DNA from: Cyanobacteria bacterium M_DeepCast_200m_mx_001
Lineage (GTDB): Bacteria > Cyanobacteriota > Cyanobacteriia > PCC-6307 > Cyanobiaceae
Direction of reading: 5' to 3'
Assembly (NCBI GenBank): GCA_016882415.1
Contig: VGQL01000006.1
Location: 1-41,150 of the forward strand
DNA length: 41,150 nt
The position numbers were made by a program, and so were the translations under genes. This document shows positions 17,888 through 26,173 of the stretch, piece by piece; within the stretch, counting starts at the first letter, position 1, and each line of letters opens with the position of its first letter. The notes beneath the pieces were generated by a model. That model searched no databases, was not told the origin of the DNA, and saw nothing but the letters and a program-made list of their open reading frames with translations.

Positions 17888-18468
17888 GGGGAGGCGGCCA
17901 GCCGTTCGGCCCGCAGCCGGCGCCAGCGGGCATAGAACTGAATCGAAGCCGCCATGAACACCACCAGGGCCACCAGGAACCAGGTGGCGGCGCTGGTGGG
18001 GAATTGGTTTTTGAACACCACCAGCATCACCACCACCACCAGCAGCAGCGTGGGCAGCTCATTGAGGGCCCGCAGCTGTTTGGGGCTCCACTGGCAGCTG
18101 CCCCCCTGCAGCTGCCCCATCAGGCGATAACAGAAGGCGTGGTAGGCCAGCAGGGCGGCCACGAAACCGAGCTTGGCGTGCATCCATCCCTGATGCAGCC
18201 AGGCGGGGTTGCTCACCAGCAAGCCGACGGCCATGGCCACCGCCACCACCATGCCGGGGGTGGTGATGATGTTGGCCAGGCGCCGCTCCATCAGGGCGTA
18301 TTGCGCCTGGAAGGCGGTGCGAAGGTCCGGGGAGAGTTCCTCGGCTTCGCGGTGGTAGATGAACAACCGCACCAGATAGAACAACCCGGCAAACCACACC
18401 ACCACCCCCACGATGTGGAGGGTCTTGAACCAGAGGTAGGCCTCAGGGGGCAGGGCCGCCAGGGTCAT
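17884..18468 (-). CDS. hemJ: HemJ-type protoporphyrinogen IX oxidase
   Basis: A 194-residue integral membrane protein with four predicted helices. It converts protoporphyrinogen IX to protoporphyrin IX for haem and chlorophyll, and is the form used by most cyanobacteria in place of HemG or HemY. Hallmarks are YLWFKTLHIVGVVVWFAGLFY with the conserved His18, LANIITTPGM, GWMHAKLGF with Lys99, and LRALNELPT. No other tetrapyrrole gene is adjacent. It sits 24 nt after the photolyase gene and overlaps the PHP gene by 4 nt. Confidence 0.92.
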   Translation of the reverse strand: MTLAALPPEAYLWFKTLHIVGVVVWFAGLFYLVRLFIYHREAEELSPDLRTAFQAQYALMERRLANIITTPGMVVAVAMAVGLLVSNPAWLHQGWMHAKLGFVAALLAYHAFCYRLMGQLQGGSCQWSPKQLRALNELPTLLLVVVVMLVVFKNQFPTSAATWFLVALVVFMAASIQFYARWRRLRAERLAASP

Positions 18469-18492
18469 CAGGCACGGGGGCCAAACAGGTCC

Positions 18493-20040
18493 TCAAGGTA
18501 AGGCGGGCACGAGCTGCTGGCGGTGCTCGGTGGCGGCCCGACGGATGGCGGCGAGCTCATCAGGGGGCAGCTTGTCCAGCTGCTTGAACACCAGCGCCAT
18601 CCGTGGATTGCCCCGCAACCGCTCCCGGTGGCGGGCCAGGAAATCCCAGTAGAGGCTGTTGAACGGACAGGCGTTCTCCCCATGGCGCCGCTTGACGTCG
18701 TAGCGGCAGCCCTGGCAATAGGTGCTCATGCGCCGGATGTAGTTGCCACTGGCGGCATAGGGCTTGCTGGCCAGACGACCCCCATCGGCGAACAGACCCA
18801 TGCCGAGCACGTTGGTCTGCATCACCCAGTCGTATCCGTCGATGAACTGGCGGTGGAACCAGGCCGTGAACGCCTGGGGGTTGAGGCCGGCCAGCAGCCC
18901 GTAATTGGCCAGCACCATCAGCCGCTGGATGTGATGGGCGTAACCGCTCTCGGCCAGCTCCTGCAGCACCGTATCCATGCAGGCCATGCCGCTGTGCCCG
19001 TGCTCCAACCAGGCCGGCAGTGGGGTCTGGGCCTCCAGGTGGTTGCTGGCGCCGTAATCGGCGCCAAACCAGTGGTAGAGCCCATGGGTGTATTCACGCC
19101 AACCGAGGATCTGGCGGATCACCCCCTCGAGGCCCGCCAGCGGCACCGCCCGATGCAGCCCTTCCCGCTCCAGGCGTCGGATCACCTCCAGGGGATGGAG
19201 CAGACCGAGGTTGAGATAGGGGGAGAGCAGCGCGTGCCAGAGGGTTGGCTCACCAGCCACCATGGCGTCCTGGTAGGGGCCGAAACCGGCCAGTCGGGTG
19301 TCGATGAAGCGATCCAACACCTGCAGCGCCTGCTGCCGTGTCACCCCCCAGCGGAAGTGATCCAGCTGCCCCGGCAAAGCATGTTTCCCCTCCCCCTGGC
19401 GCTGCTGGTCGAGGGCCTGCACCCGCTCGATCACCGCCCGTGTGATGGCATCCGGTTCGAACCACAGCGGTTCGGGCCCCCGTAGCCCCTTGGTGGGGGG
19501 GCGGCGGTTGTCATGGTCGAAATTCCATTGGCCACCCAGGGGTTGCGCCGTGGCTCCTTCCCCCTCCATCAACACGCCGAAGCGGCGCCGACCCTCCCGG
19601 TAGAACAGCTCCAGGCGCAGTTGCCGGTAGGGGGCCGCCCAGGCGGCGAACGCGGCACGGCTCCACAGGAAGGCGTTGCTGTCGAGCCAGCGCACCGATA
19701 CCGGCAGGTTGAGGGCTTCGATGGAGCTCTGGAAGCCCCGTTCCGCCGGCTGCATCAGCCGCAGCTCGGTGATGCCGTGGTCCTGGATCCAGGCCCGCAG
19801 ACTGTCTCCGAATCCCTCGCCGATGCAGTAATCGACGCGCCAGCCCGCAGCCCGCAGCTCCTCAGCGAAATGCCGCATGGCGCTCCACACCAGCACCAGC
19901 TTTTGACGGTGGTAGGCCCGATGGGCCAGCACCGAACTGCTCTCCACCAGCAGCACCCGCGCGTGCGCGGGGCTGGTACTCGCCAGGGCCGCCTGGGTGG
20001 CGGACAGCTGATCCCCCAGCACCCACACGCCGAGGCTCAT
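18493..20040 (-). CDS. Fe-S cluster photolyase/cryptochrome (PhrB-like, FeS-BCP group)
   Basis: A 515-residue flavoprotein of the deoxyribodipyrimidine photolyase-related group, represented by the (6-4) photolyase PhrB of Agrobacterium. Cysteines at 354, 442, 445 and 458 (MACMD, YCQGC, ENACPF) have the spacing of the four [4Fe-4S] ligands I recall for PhrB. Other landmarks are VWVLGDQLS at the N-terminus, GQWNFDHDNRRP, and the FAD-region segments LSPYLNLGLLHP, ILGWREYTHGLY and DGYDWVMQTNVLGMGLFADGG. The expected role is light-driven repair of UV photoproducts, or photosensing. ATG 20040 overlaps the preceding gene by 4 nt, and uvrC is two genes upstream in the same unit. Confidence 0.93.
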   Translation of the reverse strand: MSLGVWVLGDQLSATQAALASTSPAHARVLLVESSSVLAHRAYHRQKLVLVWSAMRHFAEELRAAGWRVDYCIGEGFGDSLRAWIQDHGITELRLMQPAERGFQSSIEALNLPVSVRWLDSNAFLWSRAAFAAWAAPYRQLRLELFYREGRRRFGVLMEGEGATAQPLGGQWNFDHDNRRPPTKGLRGPEPLWFEPDAITRAVIERVQALDQQRQGEGKHALPGQLDHFRWGVTRQQALQVLDRFIDTRLAGFGPYQDAMVAGEPTLWHALLSPYLNLGLLHPLEVIRRLEREGLHRAVPLAGLEGVIRQILGWREYTHGLYHWFGADYGASNHLEAQTPLPAWLEHGHSGMACMDTVLQELAESGYAHHIQRLMVLANYGLLAGLNPQAFTAWFHRQFIDGYDWVMQTNVLGMGLFADGGRLASKPYAASGNYIRRMSTYCQGCRYDVKRRHGENACPFNSLYWDFLARHRERLRGNPRMALVFKQLDKLPPDELAAIRRAATEHRQQLVPALP

Positions 20041-20366
20041 GCCGGTGCTTCCCCCGCCAGACGGCAGGCCTTGAGGGCCACGGCCCGGGCATGACCCCGC
20101 TCCACGGGGCCGAAGGCGGGGCTGAGTTCGGCGTGGCGGCAATCGATGGTGACGCGCTCCCATTGGCCCCGCTGGTCGCTCAACCGCAGCCGCAGTTGCC
20201 AATGGTGCTTGGCACTGCGGGTGATCTCATCGCCGCAGACGGGGCCGATGCAGAGGCCCGGGGCGGCCCCGAGGCCCGTGGGGTGGAGCAGCACAGCCGC
20301 CGCCAGCAGCAGCAATCCGCACAGCTGGGCCAGGGCCCGTCGAACAGCGGTGGCGGGGCGCGTCAT
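20037..20366 (-). CDS. Small exported four-cysteine protein, unknown function
   Basis: A 109-residue product with an N-terminal signal peptide (Arg-rich start, then LCGLLLLAAAVLL) followed by a ~75-residue mature part. It has four cysteines outside the signal (LCIGPVCGDEI, IDCRHAEL, KACRL), which suggests two disulfides in the periplasm. I do not recognise a named family. ATG 20366 shares a TGATG junction with the uvrC stop, so it should be translated with uvrC. Its own stop overlaps the photolyase start (ATGA). An exported protein between two DNA-repair genes is unexpected. Confidence 0.77.
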   Translation of the reverse strand: MTRPATAVRRALAQLCGLLLLAAAVLLHPTGLGAAPGLCIGPVCGDEITRSAKHHWQLRLRLSDQRGQWERVTIDCRHAELSPAFGPVERGHARAVALKACRLAGEAPA

Positions 20367-22342
20367 CAACCGGCGATCCGCAGCGGGGTGGGATCGCCGA
20401 GGTCCTGTCCATCTTCGGGCAACGGATCATCGGCCGGGGGATGAAAATGGCTCCACACCTGCTGCGCCAGGCCCGGCCCCAGCCCCGGCGCGGCCTGCAG
20501 GGCCTCCAGGCTCGCCAATTGGATGGCATCCACGGAGCGGAAATGGGCCAGCAACTCACGGATTCGCTTGGGGCCCAGACCGGGAATGTCGGAGAGGCGC
20601 GAACGGGTCATGCGTTCGCCGCGCTGCTGCCGGTGGAAGCTCACCGCAAAGCGATGCGCCTCATCCCGCAACCGCCGCAACAGCTGAACCCCCAGCTGGT
20701 CGGCCTCGCTCTCCAGGGGGGTGGAGGCGCCGGGCAGAAACACCTCCTCCCGTTGCTTGGCCAGGGAGCACACCACCAGCTCTTGGTCGAGGTCCAGTTC
20801 CCGCAACGCTTCCATCACCGCTGAGAGCTGGCCCTTGCCGCCGTCGATCATCACCACATCGGGCCAGTCGTTGAGCCCGCCGGTGTGCAGGGTGCTGGCG
20901 GCTGCGCGCCGCAGATCCCGCAGGTCAGCCCCCTCCGCCTTGGCCTGGGCCCAGCGGCGAAAGCGCCGACGGATCACCTCCGCCATGCTCATGAAGTCGT
21001 CGGAATGGCCGGCCCGCACCGAGGCACTGCGGATCTTGTAGTTGCGGTAGTGCTGCTTGGCGGGCAGCCCGTCGACGAACACCACCTGGGAGGCCACCGC
21101 ATCGCTCCCCTGGATGTGGCTGATGTCGTAGCCCTCGATCCGTCGGGGTGGGGTGGGGAGATCCAATAGCTGGGCCAGGTCCTCCGTGGCCAGCAGGTTC
21201 TGCTCACTGGCCCGCTGGGCCCGCTGCAGTTCGTACTGGGCGTTGCGCTCCACCAGGTCGATCAGATCCGCCTTCTGCTGGCGCTGGGGTACGGCGAGGC
21301 GCACCCGCCGGCCCCGTAACTCGCTGAGCCAGTCCTGCAGCAGTTCCTGTTGGGGCAACGCGTGCTGCAGCAGCAGTTCGGGGGGAATCTCCACCCCCTC
21401 CACCTGGGAGTAGTGCTCCTCGATCACCGTTTGCAGGATGCGGCCCGGCTCCGCCAGGGCCTCGGCGGTGAAGCCCAACCGGCCCACCAACTTGCCGGCG
21501 CGCATCTGGAACAGCTGCACCGCCGCCACCCGTTGGTCCGCCGCCAGGGCGATCACGTCACGGCTCACGGAGCTGTCGCCGATGCTCATTTTTTGGTCGG
21601 CGGTGAGGGTGCCGATGCCCTGCAACTGGTCGCGCACACGGGCTGCACTTTCGAAATCCAGCCGTTCGGCGTAGCGCTGCATCTGCTGGTCCAGCAGCTC
21701 CAGCAGTTCCTCATTGCGCCCCTGGAACACCATCGCCACCTGGCGCAGGGTGCGGTGGTAGTCCTCGGAACTGATCTTCTGCTGACACACCCCCGGGCAG
21801 CGGCCGATGTCGAAATTGAGGCAGGTGCGATCCCGGTACAGGGGTTGGGGACGCTGCCGCAGGGGGAACACCCGTTTCACCAGGGCCAGGGTGCGCCGCA
21901 GCAGGCCCACATCCACATAGGGGCCGTAAAAACGATCCAGGGGGGAGCGGAACCGGCGCCGCCGGGTGATGAAGATGCGGGGGTAGGCCTCGCTCCAGGT
22001 GATGCAGAGATAGGGGTATTTCTTGTCGTCCTTCAGCAGCACATTGAAATGCGGCTGGTGGTTCTTGATCAGGTTGGCCTCGAGGGCCAGGGCTTCCGCC
22101 TCGCTGTCGGTGACGATGAATTCGATCTCGCACACCTGCCGCACCATCAGGGCGATGCGGGGGCTGTGGCCGTGGCCGCTGCCCGCCTGGAAGTAGCTGC
22201 GCACGCGATTGCGCAGCACCTTGGCTTTGCCGATGTAGAGGATGCGGTCCTCCCCATCGCGCAGCAGATAGCAGCCCGGCTCCGCGGGCACCTCCTTGAG
22301 CCGCGCCTTGAGTCGCGCCGGTTCCTGGAGGAGGGGGATCAA
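20366..22342 (-). CDS. uvrC: Excinuclease ABC subunit C
   Basis: A 658-residue nuclease that makes both incisions around lesions bound by UvrB. The GIY-YIG domain is at the N-terminus (PGCYLL..., [18 protein letters not shown]). The UVR motif for UvrB contact is near residues 200-240 ([18 protein letters not shown]). The RNase H-like domain carries [14 protein letters not shown] and [13 protein letters not shown]. Tandem helix-hairpin-helix motifs ([28 protein letters not shown]) are near the C-terminus. The start is TTG 22342 in a 4-nt overlap with the flavin-reductase stop. No ATG sits near the conserved N-terminus, so coupling probably sets its translation. Confidence 0.96.
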   Translation of the reverse strand: MIPLLQEPARLKARLKEVPAEPGCYLLRDGEDRILYIGKAKVLRNRVRSYFQAGSGHGHSPRIALMVRQVCEIEFIVTDSEAEALALEANLIKNHQPHFNVLLKDDKKYPYLCITWSEAYPRIFITRRRRFRSPLDRFYGPYVDVGLLRRTLALVKRVFPLRQRPQPLYRDRTCLNFDIGRCPGVCQQKISSEDYHRTLRQVAMVFQGRNEELLELLDQQMQRYAERLDFESAARVRDQLQGIGTLTADQKMSIGDSSVSRDVIALAADQRVAAVQLFQMRAGKLVGRLGFTAEALAEPGRILQTVIEEHYSQVEGVEIPPELLLQHALPQQELLQDWLSELRGRRVRLAVPQRQQKADLIDLVERNAQYELQRAQRASEQNLLATEDLAQLLDLPTPPRRIEGYDISHIQGSDAVASQVVFVDGLPAKQHYRNYKIRSASVRAGHSDDFMSMAEVIRRRFRRWAQAKAEGADLRDLRRAAASTLHTGGLNDWPDVVMIDGGKGQLSAVMEALRELDLDQELVVCSLAKQREEVFLPGASTPLESEADQLGVQLLRRLRDEAHRFAVSFHRQQRGERMTRSRLSDIPGLGPKRIRELLAHFRSVDAIQLASLEALQAAPGLGPGLAQQVWSHFHPPADDPLPEDGQDLGDPTPLRIAG

Positions 22343-22833
22343 CCGCCGTACTGCCAGCCCGTGCTGCCGAGTTCGAGGGCGGGTCCATCCCGGTGCAGGG
22401 TGGCGCTCTTCACCTCACCCACGAACACGGTGTGGTCGCCGTGGGCCACCTGGCCCACCAGCTCGCACTCCACGGCCCCGAGGGCGTCCTGCAGGATCGG
22501 CAGCCCCAGGTCGCCCAATTGGAAGGGGGCGGCATCGAAGCGCCCCCCGACCCCCTTCTGGGGTTTGAAGAACACCGCCGCCAGGTCCTTCTGATCGGCG
22601 GACAGGACGTTCAGCGAGAAGCGGCCGCTGCGCTGGATCATGCCGTTGCTGGTGCTGTCGGCCCGCACCGCCATCACCACCAGGGGCGGCTCAAATGACC
22701 CCTGGGTGACCCAGCTGGCGGTGAAGCCATTCACTTCATCCCCCTCGGCCACCCCGCAGATGAACACCCCATGGGGGATCTTGCGGAGGAGAACCTTCTT
22801 GGCCTCGGCATTCAGGCTGGGGGTGGTGGCCAT
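22339..22833 (-). CDS. Flavin reductase-like domain protein
   Basis: A 164-residue FMN-binding split-barrel protein: [39 protein letters not shown] near the N-terminus, [18 protein letters not shown] in the middle and [13 protein letters not shown] near the C-terminus. This is the stand-alone version of the flavin-reductase module that also forms the C-terminus of cyanobacterial flavodiiron proteins. Members reduce free flavin or pass electrons to a partner. It is the first gene of the seven-gene unit and overlaps uvrC. A reduced-flavin supply to the photolyase in the same operon is imaginable but speculative. Confidence 0.88.
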   Translation of the reverse strand: MATTPSLNAEAKKVLLRKIPHGVFICGVAEGDEVNGFTASWVTQGSFEPPLVVMAVRADSTSNGMIQRSGRFSLNVLSADQKDLAAVFFKPQKGVGGRFDAAPFQLGDLGLPILQDALGAVECELVGQVAHGDHTVFVGEVKSATLHRDGPALELGSTGWQYGG

Positions 22834-22867
22834 CGGTGTGGAACTGCTGGTCGGACTCTAGAAACCA

Positions 22868-22882
22868 TCCGCCAGGGGCGGA
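22868..22882. promoter_or_regulatory. Inverted repeat in the coaD / flavin reductase divergent region
   Basis: TCCGCC / GGCGGA with a 3-nt loop lies in the 70-bp gap between the divergent starts at 22833 and 22904. It could be an operator half-site pair or an RNA hairpin. The plus-strand AGGA at 22893-22896 is a plausible Shine-Dalgarno sequence for coaD. Confidence 0.25.
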
Positions 22883-22903
22883 CACGCTCCATAGGATCGG
22901 GCC

Positions 22904-23398
22904 ATGCGCGCCCTGTACCCCGGCAGCTTCGACCCGCTCACCCTGGGGCACCTCGACCTGATCGAGCGCGGTGCCCTGCTGTTTGACGGACTGGTGGTGG
23001 CGGTGCTGCGCAACCCCAGCAAGAACCCCTGCTTCAGCGTGGAGCAACGGCTGCGACAGATCCAGCTCGCCACGGCCCATCTGCCCTCGGTGGAGGTGGC
23101 CGCCTTCGATGGCCTCACGGTGGATTTCGCCCAGCGCTGCGGGGCCGGGGTGATCCTGCGCGGTCTGCGGGCCCTCAGCGATTTCGAATACGAGCTGCAG
23201 ATCGCCCACACCAACAAGAGTCTGGCCCCCCGGTTGGAAACGCTGTTCCTGGCCACGGCCACGGCCCACAGCTTCCTGAGCAGCTCCGTGGTGAGGGAGG
23301 TGGCCCGCTTCGGGGGGGCCGTTGATCACATGGTGCCCACAGGAGTGGCGGAGGATCTGGCCAGGCTCTTTAATCAGTCATCCCCCGCAGCACCGTGA
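22904..23398 (+). CDS. coaD: Phosphopantetheine adenylyltransferase
   Basis: A 164-residue enzyme that adenylates 4'-phosphopantetheine to dephospho-CoA, the penultimate step of CoA synthesis. The nucleotidyltransferase motif TLGH follows YPGSFDP at the N-terminus. Also present are [17 protein letters not shown] with the substrate-binding Arg, and the C-terminal [11 protein letters not shown] (the ISSTxxR-type motif). The length is standard. AGGA lies 7 nt before ATG 22904. The stop shares a TGATG junction with the coiled-coil gene downstream. Confidence 0.96.
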   Translation: MRALYPGSFDPLTLGHLDLIERGALLFDGLVVAVLRNPSKNPCFSVEQRLRQIQLATAHLPSVEVAAFDGLTVDFAQRCGAGVILRGLRALSDFEYELQIAHTNKSLAPRLETLFLATATAHSFLSSSVVREVARFGGAVDHMVPTGVAEDLARLFNQSSPAAP

Positions 23399-24345
23399 TG
23401 TCCGAGGCTCCGCTCAGCTCCCCGGTGAGTTCCGTGCTGGATCAGCTCGACCAGCTCGAGGAGATCGTGCTGGACGGCACCCGGGTGCCCTTCAGCGGCG
23501 GCCGCCTCGTGAATGAGCAGGACGCCATCGAACTGATGGATGCGGTGCGCGAGGCCCTCCCCGGCCAGCTCAGCCAGGCGGAGGCCCTGGTGCGTCAGAA
23601 GGAAGACTTCATCGGCACGGCCCGCCAGCAGGCTGACGAGATCCTGCAGCAGGCGCGGCAGCAGCGGGAACAGCTGATCAACGCCCAGGCGGTGCGCCAG
23701 GAAGCGGAGCGACAGGTGGCCGAACTGCGGGACCAGGCCCGTCAGCAGTGCGAGCAGATGATCGGCCAGGCCCGCCAGCAGGTGGCCCGGGCCGAACAGG
23801 AGCATCAGGCCCGGCTGGCCCAGCTGGAGCAGCAGTTCGCCCAGCACCGCCAGCAGCTGGAACAGGAGGCCCTGCAGCGGCGCCAACAGCTGGACCAGGA
23901 GTCCATCGAGCTGAAGCGGCAGCTCACCGAACAGCATGAGCAATCCCGTCAGCAGAGCCTGATGGAACTGGACAAGATCCGCCAAGAGGCCCTGCGCCTG
24001 CAGCAGAGCAGCCAGGCCGAAGCCGAGCGGGTTCAGGCCGATGCCCTGCAGTTCCGCCAACAGACGCAGCAACAGTGCGAGGCCCTGATCGCCCGCACCC
24101 GCTCGGAGGCTGCCGGTGTCCAGGAGGGCGCCAACCGTTACGCCGAACAGGTGCTCGGTGAACTGGAGGGGCGCCTGCGGGAGATGGGGCAGGTGGTGGT
24201 GGCGGGGCGCCGTGAACTGGTGCGTCTGCAGGCGGTGGACAACGCCGCCGCGGCACCCCAGGGCCGCCCCCAGGAGCAGGCCGTCTCCATCAGCAGGGCC
24301 CGCCGGGCCGCCGAACGGCTGCGGCGGGCGGCGGGCCAGGGTTAG
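23398..24345 (+). CDS. DivIVA-like coiled-coil protein
   Basis: A 315-residue protein. A short conserved N-terminal part (VLDQLDQLEEIVLDGTRVPF...DAIELMDAVREALP) is followed by about 200 residues of almost unbroken Gln/Arg/Glu-rich coiled coil. The N-terminal pattern resembles the DivIVA-like cell-division initiation proteins of actinobacteria and firmicutes, which organise at membranes or septa, and also ATP synthase b-type stalks. There is no membrane segment. ATG 23398 overlaps the coaD stop by one base and is preferred to the GTG at 23395. I am confident about the coiled coil, moderately so about the DivIVA-like relation, and the role is inferred. Confidence 0.8.
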   Translation: MSEAPLSSPVSSVLDQLDQLEEIVLDGTRVPFSGGRLVNEQDAIELMDAVREALPGQLSQAEALVRQKEDFIGTARQQADEILQQARQQREQLINAQAVRQEAERQVAELRDQARQQCEQMIGQARQQVARAEQEHQARLAQLEQQFAQHRQQLEQEALQRRQQLDQESIELKRQLTEQHEQSRQQSLMELDKIRQEALRLQQSSQAEAERVQADALQFRQQTQQQCEALIARTRSEAAGVQEGANRYAEQVLGELEGRLREMGQVVVAGRRELVRLQAVDNAAAAPQGRPQEQAVSISRARRAAERLRRAAGQG

Positions 24346-24364
24346 GGCCAGGTCTGAGGCCTAA
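24342..24364. terminator. Stem-loop spanning both stop codons of convergent genes
   Basis: TTAGGGCC (24342-24349) and GGCCTAA (24358-24364) pair with one bulged G across the 15-nt gap between the coiled-coil gene and dacB. Both TAG stops lie in the stem. It lacks a T-tract. It is a candidate bidirectional terminator or 3'-end stabiliser. Confidence 0.38.
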
Positions 24365-25599
24365 GGCGGGCAGAGGCCCGGCTGCTGGACGTCCCGCAAC
24401 ACGGCGCCGATGGTGCTGTTCGGGGAACCTGCCCCGTTGGACACGAGGCTGACGTAGCGGGTGCCCTCCGGCGTGTCCAACACGCCGCTGATGGAGCGCA
24501 CGCCTCGGATGGTGCCGGTCTTACCGCGGAAGTGACCCTCCAGCTCGGTGCCGCGCCAGAGGCTGCGCAGGGTGCCGCGCTGGCCGGCGATGGCCATGGA
24601 GGCGGTGTACTGGTGGGCATAGGGGTGCTGGGCCATGCGCAGCAGCAGAGCCGCCAGCAGGCGGCTGGTGACCCGATTGCCGCGGTCGAGGCCACTGCCA
24701 TCCACCACGTTCACGCCCGCCATGGGCAGGCCCTGGGCGGAGAGCCACAGCATCGCCCGCTGACGGGCCTGGGGGAGATCCCAGCTGCCCGTGCCCTGGC
24801 GCAGCAGCACCTCGGAGGTGAAGTTGTGGCTGTCGGTGTTGGCCAGGCTCAACAGGCCGTGCATGCCGATGGAGCGCTCCTCATGCAGCAGTTCGGCCCC
24901 ATCGCCGGCGGCGCCTGCGGCGGACACCAACGTGATGGCGGCGCTGCCCCCCTGGCGTTTGATCTCCTGGCTGAGCAGCCGCTGCAGGCGGCTGGGGGGA
25001 TTGGGCACCGCCATGTCCAGCGCATTGCTGGTGAGGGCCAGGCGTGTGATCGGCGCCCCATAGGCCTCATAGCGGTCGGCCCACTCCCAGCCCTGGGGCC
25101 ACCAGCGCTGTTGGGGTTCTTCCACCAGCAGGATGCGGCCGTTGCCGGAGCCGAGGGCCAGCTTGGCGAAGCGGCGTAATTGGGCCAGGTCCAGATCGGG
25201 ATCCCCCTCCCCGGTGATGCGCAGGCTGCCATCGGGCTGGCGCCACAGGCGCGTGCCCAGGCGGTAATCGGGGCCCAGGCGATCCAGGGCAATGGCGGTG
25301 CTGATCAGCTTCTGGTTGGAGGCCGGCACCCGCGGCCGGGTGCCGTTCACATCCGCCAACAGGCGACCGGCTCCATCGGCGACGGTGACGCTCCAGACCT
25401 GCTGCTCACCGCCGAGGGCCGCCCGTAGGCGCTGTTGCAGGGCCGGACAACTCACCTGGCTCTGCAACAACGGCAGACCCACCGGTGGGGGCGCAGCCGG
25501 CAGGGAGCTGGCCGCAATCTGAGGGATCGGTGTTGCAGCCACCGCGAGGGTGGGAACGCCGCTCAGCAGCAGGGTGACCAGGGCCGGCGTCACCCTCAC
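24361..25599 (-). CDS. dacB: D-alanyl-D-alanine carboxypeptidase / endopeptidase (PBP4, S13 family)
   Basis: A 412-residue exported penicillin-binding protein with a signal peptide (ALVTLLLSGVPTLAVAA). All three active-site motifs are present: SNQK (S94 and K97), the SxN element in TDSHNFTSE, and KTG in FRGKTGTIRG near the C-terminus. It removes terminal D-Ala from stem peptides and cleaves cross-links in the periplasm. GTG 25599 starts one base after the DUF4330 stop. The overlapping GAGGTGAGG could act as ribosome-binding sequence. It is last of the five-gene unit headed by dapF. Confidence 0.94.
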   Translation of the reverse strand: MRVTPALVTLLLSGVPTLAVAATPIPQIAASSLPAAPPPVGLPLLQSQVSCPALQQRLRAALGGEQQVWSVTVADGAGRLLADVNGTRPRVPASNQKLISTAIALDRLGPDYRLGTRLWRQPDGSLRITGEGDPDLDLAQLRRFAKLALGSGNGRILLVEEPQQRWWPQGWEWADRYEAYGAPITRLALTSNALDMAVPNPPSRLQRLLSQEIKRQGGSAAITLVSAAGAAGDGAELLHEERSIGMHGLLSLANTDSHNFTSEVLLRQGTGSWDLPQARQRAMLWLSAQGLPMAGVNVVDGSGLDRGNRVTSRLLAALLLRMAQHPYAHQYTASMAIAGQRGTLRSLWRGTELEGHFRGKTGTIRGVRSISGVLDTPEGTRYVSLVSNGAGSPNSTIGAVLRDVQQPGLCPP

Positions 25600-25600
25600 C

Positions 25601-26116
25601 TCAGGAGGCCCCGAGGCGCAGGCCGGTGACGGAGCCGATCACCCGGAAATTGCTGCCCTCCAACTCAATCGGTGCGCCGATTTTGAGGTTCTGGTTGCCG
25701 AAGACCACGCCATCGGCCCCCTTGCGGCCCTCGCCCTGGAGCACGAAACGGGCGTCGATGGTGGCGAACTGCTCCTGGTTGGGGTCGGGGGCACTGACGA
25801 CGCGCCCATCGGCGAACACGGCGGAAAGCTTGCGCTGCAGCGGGATCACCTGCTTCACCGCCACGGCGCCGTGGGGCTGGTTGCGGATCACGATGTTCAC
25901 GGAGCCGCTGCTGCGGGCAGCCTTCAAGACGTCGTCGGGATCGGCCACCGGCACCCCGCGCACATCCACCATCACCGTGACCGGTTGCAGCTTGCCGGTG
26001 GCGCGGGCCACGGCGCCGCTCAGCTTGGGGCTCCAGAGCACCCCGGCCGCCGCCAGCAGCACGGCTGCCCCGGCCCCCAGATCCAAGGGTGACCAGCGGC
26101 GGGAACCTTCAGCCAT
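25601..26116 (-). CDS. DUF4330 domain membrane-anchored protein
   Basis: A 171-residue protein with a single N-terminal membrane segment (LDLGAGAAVLLAAAGVLWS) and a beta-rich outer part. Landmarks are PVTVMVDVRGVPVADPDDVLKAARSSG and the C-terminal IELEGSNFRVIGSVTGLRLG, matching the cyanobacterial DUF4330 family. Function unknown. ATG 26116 starts 57 nt after the DUF1995 gene, and dacB begins one base after its stop, so a link to envelope work is likely but unproven. Confidence 0.85.
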   Translation of the reverse strand: MAEGSRRWSPLDLGAGAAVLLAAAGVLWSPKLSGAVARATGKLQPVTVMVDVRGVPVADPDDVLKAARSSGSVNIVIRNQPHGAVAVKQVIPLQRKLSAVFADGRVVSAPDPNQEQFATIDARFVLQGEGRKGADGVVFGNQNLKIGAPIELEGSNFRVIGSVTGLRLGAS

Positions 26117-26173
26117 GGGGACTCAGCAGAGCCCGGAGTGTACGGAGCCTGGACGGTGCAAACAAGCCGTGGC

